Shown piece by piece: positions 1 to 7,547 of a stretch of 17,093 nt of DNA. Under the pieces are notes generated by a model. It had not been told where the DNA came from. It did not search any database and worked only from the letters and a program-made list of their open reading frames with translations. This DNA is from JAAAOZ01 sp964496595 (GTDB lineage Bacteria > Chloroflexota > Anaerolineae > B4-G1 > SLSP01). The position numbers and the translations under genes are program-made. The first letter of the stretch is position 1; every line of letters begins with the position of its first letter. The stretch spans positions 1-17,093 of the forward strand of contig CAZCAI010000110.1 in NCBI GenBank assembly GCA_964496595.1. The letters run 5' to 3'.

Positions 1-274
1 ACGCAAAAAAGGTCTGTAATCCCCACAAACACGCAATTCTTGGCTGCTTTTAGGGTTACTGAGGAGGTTGCCCGGCAAAATCCAAAAGACCCAATATCCA
101 TAAGAGCCAGGCCGTTCGCGCAACTGGCGGCACTGGGCCGTGTGCTTGTACAGCCGGGGCAGCAGTTTACGCTGGCGCCGCCGGAATCAGGCGGTGCGGT
201 TTTTCAGTTCCTGCCGCAGGCGCGCAATTCGCCAAGGTCACGCTAGAGCTTGTGGCCCGAGATTGATCTGCGGG
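1..274. other. non-coding left edge
   Basis: I see no convincing gene here. Short open frames exist on both strands, but none has a ribosome binding site, codon bias or a recognisable product. The stretch lies downstream of the leftward DUF255 gene. It contains one hairpin followed by a T run, listed separately. It may be the 3' flank of a gene lying left of the window. Confidence 0.5.
175..204 (+). terminator. candidate intrinsic terminator
   Basis: GCGCCGCC (175-182) pairs with GGCGGTGC (190-197) through 8 base pairs, one of them G-U, around a 7-base loop. The stem is followed by GG and then TTTTT at 200-204. This is the layout of a rho-independent terminator for transcription running rightwards. 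It would end a transcript coming from left of the window and protect the convergent DUF255 gene. No coding sequence directly upstream was recognised, so its client is unknown. Confidence 0.35.
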
Positions 275-2284
<2,010 letters not shown>

Positions 2285-2327
2285 GGCAGCATAATCCTTT
2301 CGATTGGCTATCGTGTATGATTGAATA

Positions 2328-2657
2328 TCAAGCTGGGCCTTTCAGGGCGTTGGTCAAAAAGGTGTATGGCTTGATCGTTTCAATCTCCTGTTTCTCCGTG
2401 CGTTCGGCATGATATAGGTCCCAGCGCAGTTGCAGGTTCATCCAAAAGCTTGCAGACGTGCCAAAGAACTTCGCCAATCGGAGCGCGGTGCTGGGGGATA
2501 CCCCACGCCGCCGATTTACGATCTCATTGACTCTTTGGTATGGGACTTTGATGCCATCGGCTAATTCCCGTTGGGTGAGATGCATCGGCACGAGAAATTC
2601 CTCCAGTAACATCTCACCTGGATGTGTTGGTTCTCTATCCGTCGGCACTCGTACCAT
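2328..2657 (-). CDS. higA: HigA-type XRE-family antitoxin / transcriptional regulator
   Basis: This 109-residue protein has the hallmarks of HigA: THPGEMLLEEFL near the N-terminus, a helix-turn-helix around residues 27-52 (LTQRELADGIKVPYQRVNEI), then RRGVSPSTALRLAKFFGTSASFWMNLQ. HigA antitoxins bind their own promoter and neutralise the HigB ribonuclease. HigB is usually encoded just upstream. I find no HigB-like frame upstream on this strand (2658-2879), and the next gene downstream is the unrelated DUF255 protein. It is therefore a solitary HigA, either a toxin-less remnant or a stand-alone regulator. GAGGG (2663-2667) lies 5 bases before the ATG. The gene is lower in GC than its neighbours, which may reflect transfer. 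Confidence 0.85.
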   Translation of the reverse strand: MVRVPTDREPTHPGEMLLEEFLVPMHLTQRELADGIKVPYQRVNEIVNRRRGVSPSTALRLAKFFGTSASFWMNLQLRWDLYHAERTEKQEIETIKPYTFLTNALKGPA

Positions 2658-2780
2658 ATTTTCCCTCTATCTATGATAAAGTCAGGCTTCGGAGAGGTGT
2701 GAAAATACTCCATACTTAGGCTTCCTACATCCAAGTGTACTTTATAAAGGGCTGTGAAGCAAGAGGGTGACCTTTGACAG

Positions 2781-2808
2781 TTGCATCTTCAACGAGCGGG
2801 GCTATACT
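2781..2808 (+). promoter_or_regulatory. candidate promoter of the glycosyltransferase gene
   Basis: A good -10 box, TATACT, lies at 2803-2808. A weak -35, TTGCAT (2781-2786), sits 16 bases upstream of it. A perfect TTGACA is present at 2774-2779, but it is 23 bases from the -10 box, too far for a standard sigma-70 promoter. The predicted transcript would start near 2815, giving a leader of about 65 bases. Confidence 0.4.
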
Positions 2809-2816
2809 AACGATAG

Positions 2817-2848
2817 GCGAGATGCAAGAAGTAACGCTTGCGTCTCGC
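2817..2848 (+). promoter_or_regulatory. 12-bp leader hairpin before the glycosyltransferase gene
   Basis: GCGAGATGCAAG (2817-2828) pairs with CTTGCGTCTCGC (2837-2848). All 12 positions pair in RNA, with one G-U wobble, around an 8-base loop. It starts within about two bases of the predicted transcript start. No T run follows, so it is not an intrinsic terminator. An mRNA-stabilising 5' stem-loop or a protein-binding site is more likely. Confidence 0.5.
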
Positions 2849-2879
2849 GTTGATGTCCGAGACAAGATGAGGTGAATGT

Positions 2880-3824
2880 ATGAATCCACGTTTTTCCATT
2901 GTGGCCCCCGTTTTCAATGAAGAGATCCTGCTCCACACCTTCTATGAGCGCGTCTATGATGTGATGGAGGAGGTGGGAGAATCCTGGGAGTTGATCTTGA
3001 TTAACGACGGCAGCCGCGATCAGACGCCGGCGTTGTTGGACGCTCTCTACGAAGAAGATCCGGAGCACGTGGTCGTGCTCCATTTTTCGCGCAACTTCGG
3101 CCACCAGATCGCGATCACCGCGGGGATGGATCACGCGCGCGGCGACGCGGTCGTCGTTATCGACTCCGATCTGCAGGACCCGCCGGAGGTCATCCCCGAC
3201 CTCATCGCGAAGTGGCGCGAGGGCTATGAGGTGGTCTATGCCGTGCGGGCGGAGCGCGAGGGGGAGACGTGGTTCAAGTTGTTCACTGCGCGCCTTTTCT
3301 ACCGGATCATCCAGGCGCTCACCGATGTCAAGATCCCGATGGAGGCCGGCGACTTCCGGCTGTTGGATCGCAAGGCCTTGGACGCGCTCAAGCGTATGCG
3401 GGAGCAGCATCGTTTCGTGCGGGCGATGGTCTCCTGGGTCGGCTTCCGGCAGATCGGTGTGCCCTATCGGCGCCACGCGCGCGCCGCCGGGGAGACGAAG
3501 TATCCCTTCTATAAGATGCTCCGTCTGGCCCTGGATGCGATCACGGGCTTCTCGATGTTCCCGCTCAAGCTTTCGCTGTGGGCCGGCGGCGCGGCGGTCG
3601 CCGTGGGCGGCGTGATGGCGCTGGCGCTGCTGATCCTGCGCCTGAACGGCGCGGCGCCGCTGGCCGGCCAAGGCCTGACGGCGAGCCTCGTGCTCTTCAT
3701 AGGCGGCGTGCAATTGTGGAGCATCGGCATTTTGGGCGAGTACGTGGGGCGCATCTATGATGAAGTGCGCGCGCGGCCTCTCTACCTGGTGCGCGAGATC
3801 AAACGCAAGGAATTTGGAGATTAG
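2880..3824 (+). CDS. family 2 glycosyltransferase, dolichyl-phosphate-mannose synthase / GtrB-like
   Basis: The 314-residue protein belongs to the GT-A family 2 group that transfers a sugar from a nucleotide sugar to a polyprenyl-phosphate carrier at the inner face of the membrane. Visible motifs are the N-terminal SIVAPVFNEE, NDGSRD (residues 42-47), the metal-binding DSD of DSDLQDPPE, and EAGDFRLLDRKAL. Two hydrophobic segments follow (about 228-255 and 264-288), and the tail YVGRIYDEVRARPLY is typical of GtrB/YkoT-like members. GAGGTG (2869-2874) lies 5 bases before the ATG. No GtrA-like flippase or glycan cluster is adjacent, so the donor and acceptor are unknown. A 104-base gap separates it from the hydroxylase gene. 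Confidence 0.92.
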   Translation: MNPRFSIVAPVFNEEILLHTFYERVYDVMEEVGESWELILINDGSRDQTPALLDALYEEDPEHVVVLHFSRNFGHQIAITAGMDHARGDAVVVIDSDLQDPPEVIPDLIAKWREGYEVVYAVRAEREGETWFKLFTARLFYRIIQALTDVKIPMEAGDFRLLDRKALDALKRMREQHRFVRAMVSWVGFRQIGVPYRRHARAAGETKYPFYKMLRLALDAITGFSMFPLKLSLWAGGAAVAVGGVMALALLILRLNGAAPLAGQGLTASLVLFIGGVQLWSIGILGEYVGRIYDEVRARPLYLVREIKRKEFGD

Positions 3825-3878
3825 TTCGCCGACCTCACTACTTTATTTTCAAGAAAAACACACTGCGTGGACAATATT

Positions 3879-3913
3879 ATTCAGTATTCGCAATTCGCAA
3901 TTCCTTAATTTCT
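3879..3913. repeat. degenerate heptamer repeat array 1
   Basis: Five contiguous 7-base units can be read in phase: ATTCAGT, ATTCGCA, ATTCGCA, ATTCCTT, AATTTCT. ATTCGCA is the reverse-strand form of the GAATTGC unit found in the arrays at 5396-5479 and 7257-7312. The array ends just before the ribosome binding site of the hydroxylase fusion gene. Confidence 0.6.
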
Positions 3914-3928
3914 ACAAGGAGTAGATGA

Positions 3929-5383
3929 ATGGCACTTTGGGACGTTTATTACACGGCGACGAGCTTAGAGGATGCGATCCAATTGATGGATGAGCATCAA
4001 GAAAAGGCCAGGGTGATGGCCGGCGGCACCGATCTTCTGGTGGAGATCCGCAACGGGGTGCGGCGCCCGCCTGTGTTGATCGATATCACCCGGATCGGGG
4101 GCTTGGACGCGATCACGTCAGGCGAGGATGACCTCATCCATTTGGGGGCGATGGTCACCCACACGCAGGCCGCGGCCTCCAAATTGCTGCAAACACAGGC
4201 CTTGCCGCTGGCGCAATCGTGTTGGTGGGTGGGCGCGCCGGCCCTGCGCAATCGCGGCACCATCGCCGGGAATTTGGTCACCGCCTCGCCCGCCAACGAC
4301 ACGATCACGGCGCTGCGCGCGCTGGATGCGCGGGTGACGTTAGCCAGCGTCGCGGGCGAGCGTACGGTCTCCCTCGGTGAGTTCTACACCGGCGTGCGCC
4401 GCACCGTGATGCGCCCGAACGAGCTACTGACCGACATCGCCTTCGCGCCGCTGAAGGAGAATCAGCGCGGCGTGTACCTCAAGCTGGGGCTGCGCCGCAC
4501 GTTGACCATCGCGGTGGCGAATGTGGCGATGGTGGTGACGTTGGGCAAGAAGCAGCACATCCAGGCGGCGCGCATCGCGCTGGGCAGCGTCGCGCCCACG
4601 ATTATCCGCGCGCCGGAGGCCGAGGCGGCGCTGGTCGGCGGCCCGCTGGATGACGAGCGCATCGCCGAGGCAGCGCGCCTGGCCTCGGAGGCCGCCCGCC
4701 CCATCGACGATGTGCGCGGTTCGGCCTGGTTCCGCAACGAAGAGGTCGCCGCGCTCACCCGCCGGGGCCTGGAGGCGATCCGCGATGGCCGCGAGCGCCT
4801 GGGGCTGCCCCCGTCCGATCAGATCGTGCGCCTGTGGGGCAAGACCCGGCGCCGCTCCCGACTGGCCGGCTCGACCATCGTTCATCACGCCGACGGCGAT
4901 GAGCCGATCCAGTGTGTGGTCAATGGCGAGAGCGTCACCATCAACGGCGCGAATGGAAAGACCCTCCTGCACATGCTGCGCGACGATCTGGGACTCACGG
5001 GATCGAAGGTGGGGTGTGAAGAGGGGGAGTGCGGCGCTTGCACAATCTGGCTTGATGGTCTCGCCACGCTGGCGTGCCTGACGCCGGCGCCGCGCGCGCA
5101 CGGCGCGTGCATCGTCACAATTGAGGGCCTGGCAAAATCTGCTTCATCTGCTGATGAAGAGGGCGCGCTCCATCCGGTGCAGACGGCCTTTATCGAAGAG
5201 GACGCGGTGCAGTGCGGCTATTGCACCCCCGGCTTCGTGATGAGCGCCGCGAAGTTGCTGGAAGAGATCCCCGCGCCCACCCGCGAGCAGATCAAAATCG
5301 CGCTCAGCGGCAATCTCTGTCGCTGCACCGGCTATTACAAGATCATCAAGGCGGTGGAGAAAGCCGCCGCCGAGATGAAGTAG
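3929..5383 (+). CDS. xanthine dehydrogenase-family fusion subunit: FAD-binding domain followed by [2Fe-2S] domain
   Basis: This 484-residue protein joins the medium (CoxM/XdhB-like) and small (CoxS/XdhC-like) subunits of a molybdenum hydroxylase. The FAD domain covers about 1-290, with AGGTDLL (31-37) and LRNRGTIAGNL (106-116) as flavin-binding loops. A linker of about 30 residues leads to the iron-sulfur domain (about 326-484). All eight cluster cysteines are present: Cys363, 368, 371 and 383 for the plant-type cluster, and Cys429, 432, 464 and 466 for the second. It should pass electrons from the molybdenum site to FAD. The order FAD then FeS is the reverse of eukaryotic xanthine dehydrogenase and of the two-domain bacterial XdhA. 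AAGGAG (3916-3921) lies 7 bases before the ATG. The catalytic subunit is encoded at 7548-9824, after one intervening gene. Confidence 0.94.
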   Translation: MALWDVYYTATSLEDAIQLMDEHQEKARVMAGGTDLLVEIRNGVRRPPVLIDITRIGGLDAITSGEDDLIHLGAMVTHTQAAASKLLQTQALPLAQSCWWVGAPALRNRGTIAGNLVTASPANDTITALRALDARVTLASVAGERTVSLGEFYTGVRRTVMRPNELLTDIAFAPLKENQRGVYLKLGLRRTLTIAVANVAMVVTLGKKQHIQAARIALGSVAPTIIRAPEAEAALVGGPLDDERIAEAARLASEAARPIDDVRGSAWFRNEEVAALTRRGLEAIRDGRERLGLPPSDQIVRLWGKTRRRSRLAGSTIVHHADGDEPIQCVVNGESVTINGANGKTLLHMLRDDLGLTGSKVGCEEGECGACTIWLDGLATLACLTPAPRAHGACIVTIEGLAKSASSADEEGALHPVQTAFIEEDAVQCGYCTPGFVMSAAKLLEEIPAPTREQIKIALSGNLCRCTGYYKIIKAVEKAAAEMK

Positions 5384-5395
5384 CTTTATTTACAT

Positions 5396-5479
5396 TAATT
5401 TGGAATTTAGAATTGCGAATTGCGAATAATTCTATTGAGTAAAGATTCTAAATTCGCAATTCTCTAATTTCTATTTCTA
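5396..5479. repeat. degenerate heptamer repeat array 2, inverted arrangement
   Basis: The left half reads in 7-base units TAATTTG, GAATTTA, GAATTGC, GAATTGC, GAATAAT (5396-5430). After a 14-base spacer the right half reads the opposite strand form: ATTCTAA, ATTCGCA, ATTCTCT, AATTTCT, ATTTCTA (5445-5479). AGAATTGCGAATT (5409-5421) and AATTCGCAATTCT (5451-5463) form a perfect 13-bp inverted repeat. It fills most of the gap between the hydroxylase fusion gene and the phosphorylase-like gene. Confidence 0.65.
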
Positions 5480-5501
5480 TCTTTTGGGAAGCTCCAACTC
5501 C

Positions 5502-5532
5502 CACCGCTTCCCGGAAAGTTTAGAAGGCGGTG
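5502..5532 (+). promoter_or_regulatory. hairpin overlapping the ribosome binding site of the phosphorylase-like gene
   Basis: CACCGCTT (5502-5509) can pair with AGGCGGTG (5525-5532) through 8 base pairs, one a G-U, with a 15-base loop. The right arm contains the only Shine-Dalgarno-like purine stretch for the following gene and a candidate GTG start. Folding would hide the site. Whether it forms in the cell is inference. Confidence 0.35.
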
Positions 5533-5541
5533 AATCCTCTT

Positions 5542-7269
5542 ATGCGTAGAAAAGTCCCCCAAGAAGGCTCCAATAAGATCACGCTCTACATGCGGACCTA
5601 CTATTCGTTACTCCGCACGACGGACGAGGTGCAGATCCGCACGCTGGAGGAGACGCACGGCAGTATGCGCTCCACGCTCCACCCCGACGCCGGAACATCG
5701 GAGCCGGATATGTCGGCCTTCATCTACACGAGCCTGCGCCTGCCCCGCTGTATCACGGACGTGCGATTGATCGTCCTGGGCCAGAGCGAGGAGGTTTTCC
5801 GGCGCCTGGGTTACCCCGATGTGGAATCGTGGGAGGTCGTCGCCGCGCCGGCGCGCCGCCGGCGCATCCTCTACGATGGCGACGAGACGCTGGCCGCCTA
5901 CATCGCCAGCATCTCCGATATTGACGATCTTCTGCCCGCGCTGACCGCCTTCCAGATCGAGTGGAACAAGTTGCACGACTTCATCACGCTTCAGGTTGGA
6001 TTAGATGAGCGATTGCGGGCGTGGGTGACTTCCGGTTTGGAGACGCCGGAGTTGATGGAGGAGATGCGCCAGGTGACGCGCCTCTCGCCCGACGATTGGC
6101 TGCGCTTGCAGCGGATTTGGGGCGATGAGTTCCCCGAACTGTTGGACTGCATCGCGAGCCATCGCAAGCGGATGGCGGTGCGACTACTGGCCAGCTCGCA
6201 CATCGAATATCGCCGCGCCACGCAGCGCTGGTGGAATCGCGTTAACCGCCATGTGACCTTCGATCTCTCCGAGCGCCCGACCTACTTCGTCTCCAGCAAC
6301 ACCCACAGCCTGGTCAATATGATCACCGGCTTCGCCCAACAGCACGAGGACGAGTTGATGGATTTTCTGGAGAACGAGGCCGATCCCGACCTGCGGAACG
6401 AGGCCCAGCGCATCCGCAATGGCGAGGTGCCCAGTAATTGGTCGAATTTCCTTTATTATGTGTTGAAGAAATACTTAGATGCGCCGGGCCGCGAGGCGAT
6501 GCGCGAGGCGCGTCACGCCTATGAGGCCGAGCGCGGCATCGCGCGCGTGCCCAGCCAACACACCTTCGATCTGGAGGTGCAAATCATCGATCTGGCGGAG
6601 ATTGACCCGGAGACCGTCGATCAGCGCCTCCAGGATCTGCCGTTGGACAAGATGCGCGATAGCGACGCCATCATTCTCAATATCGACTATCCCTTGGGCT
6701 TCGCGGCCTATCACCTGCTCTCGCGCATCGCCGTGAACGTGGGCGAACTGCGCGGCGCTTATGTCATGGGGAAGGCTGCCACATTGAATGGCCGCATCGG
6801 CGATGTGTTGATCCCCAACACGGTCTACGATGAGCACTCGCGCAACACCTACCTGTTCGGGAATGTCTTCAGGGCCGCGGATGTCGCGCCTTACCTGATC
6901 TATGGCGATGTGTTGGATAATCAACGCGCTATCTCCGTTCGCGGCACCTTCCTGCAGAATATGAACTACGTCCAGGGCTTCTTGGATATGGGCTATACCG
7001 ACGTGGAGATGGAATCGGGGCCGTATCTTTCGGCCCTGTACGAATTTATCCGCCCCCGGCGCTATCCATGGGATGAGATTGTCAATCTCTATCCCGTGCC
7101 GTTTGAAATTGGCTTTCTGCACTACGCCTCGGATACGCCGATGAGCAAAGGGAAGAACTTGGGCGCGCAGAATCTCTCCTATTACGGCATGGATCCGACC
7201 TACGCCGCGACGGTGGGCGTGCTGCGGCGCATCATGACGTTGGAGAGTAAAACGACGGATGACGAATGA
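5542..7269 (+). CDS. uncharacterised protein with nucleoside-phosphorylase-like C-terminal domain
   Basis: I do not recognise a named family for the whole protein (575 residues from ATG 5542; a GTG at 5530 would add four). The ATG is preferred because GGTGA (5529-5533) lies 8 bases before it, whereas AAGG is only 2 bases before the GTG. Positions below count from the GTG. The N-terminal part (about 1-340) is mostly helical and charged, without membrane segments. The part after about 345 resembles the phosphorylase/nucleosidase superfamily: a beta-strand run IILNI, then GKAATLNGRIGDVLIP (414-429) like the family's GxxGxx...GDVVIP turn, then VEME (492-495), then ASD (533-535) where E. coli PNP has its SD with the catalytic Asp. 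This predicts nucleoside or nucleotide-base cleavage, by inference. It lies between two hydroxylase subunit genes. Confidence 0.75.
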   Translation: MRRKVPQEGSNKITLYMRTYYSLLRTTDEVQIRTLEETHGSMRSTLHPDAGTSEPDMSAFIYTSLRLPRCITDVRLIVLGQSEEVFRRLGYPDVESWEVVAAPARRRRILYDGDETLAAYIASISDIDDLLPALTAFQIEWNKLHDFITLQVGLDERLRAWVTSGLETPELMEEMRQVTRLSPDDWLRLQRIWGDEFPELLDCIASHRKRMAVRLLASSHIEYRRATQRWWNRVNRHVTFDLSERPTYFVSSNTHSLVNMITGFAQQHEDELMDFLENEADPDLRNEAQRIRNGEVPSNWSNFLYYVLKKYLDAPGREAMREARHAYEAERGIARVPSQHTFDLEVQIIDLAEIDPETVDQRLQDLPLDKMRDSDAIILNIDYPLGFAAYHLLSRIAVNVGELRGAYVMGKAATLNGRIGDVLIPNTVYDEHSRNTYLFGNVFRAADVAPYLIYGDVLDNQRAISVRGTFLQNMNYVQGFLDMGYTDVEMESGPYLSALYEFIRPRRYPWDEIVNLYPVPFEIGFLHYASDTPMSKGKNLGAQNLSYYGMDPTYAATVGVLRRIMTLESKTTDDE

Positions 7270-7312
7270 CAAATTTTAAATTGCGAATTTTGAATTGCGA
7301 ATGATGAATGAT
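7257..7312. repeat. degenerate heptamer repeat array 3
   Basis: Eight 7-base units read in phase: GGATGAC, GAATGAC, AAATTTT, AAATTGC, GAATTTT, GAATTGC, GAATGAT, GAATGAT. The first units lie inside the phosphorylase-like gene and encode its last residues and stop codon, so the array overlaps the coding end. The orientation is the same as the left half of the array at 5396-5430. Confidence 0.65.
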
Positions 7313-7334
7313 GGAAAGCTCATGTGGGGAATTA

Positions 7335-7490
7335 GGTGAAAGATGAGGGGGGGGCAAGTCTAAAGGCCTCTGGACAGGCCTACGGCCAACCTTCCTCCTG
7401 CGAGGAAGGCCCCCGCGCCCGCGTAGGCGGCCGCTTGGCGCGTTAGCGCCTGTCTCAGGACTTCAGTCCGGGATCACCCCAAATTTCACC
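7335..7490 (+). other. cluster of four hairpins enclosed by an outer stem, before the large subunit gene
   Basis: Consecutive stems are visible: AGGCCT 7364-7369 with 7376-7381; CCTTCCTC 7390-7397 with GAGGAAGG 7402-7409 (loop CTGC); GGCGC 7437-7441 with GCGCC 7446-7450 (loop GTTA); and GGAC 7458-7461 with GTCC 7466-7469 (loop TTCA). GGTGAAA (7335-7341) and TTTCACC (7484-7490) could close the whole set. A run of eight G lies at 7347-7354. I see no reading frame here. It could be a structured RNA leader or a palindromic dispersed repeat; I do not match it to a named class. Confidence 0.4.
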
Positions 7491-7547
7491 CAAAAACCAA
7501 TAAGAGCCATGATGGAATAATGAAGCTGGAAGCAAGGAGCTAAGGGT

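Noticed and set aside
40..246. Short plus-strand frame at the left edge
   Set aside because: It has no start signal or family similarity, and it runs through the candidate terminator hairpin.
2673..2702. Nine-codon plus-strand frame beginning Met-Ile-Lys-Ser, like the start of some HigB toxins
   Set aside because: It is on the opposite strand to the HigA gene and stops after nine codons, so the likeness is chance.
2802..3713. Open frame of 303 codons on the minus strand over the glycosyltransferase
   Set aside because: The plus-strand frame has complete GT2 motifs and a ribosome binding site; the antisense product shows no recognisable domain.
3879..7312. CRISPR array made of the repeated heptamers
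   Set aside because: The units are 7 bases, degenerate and contiguous, without spacers, and no cas genes are present.
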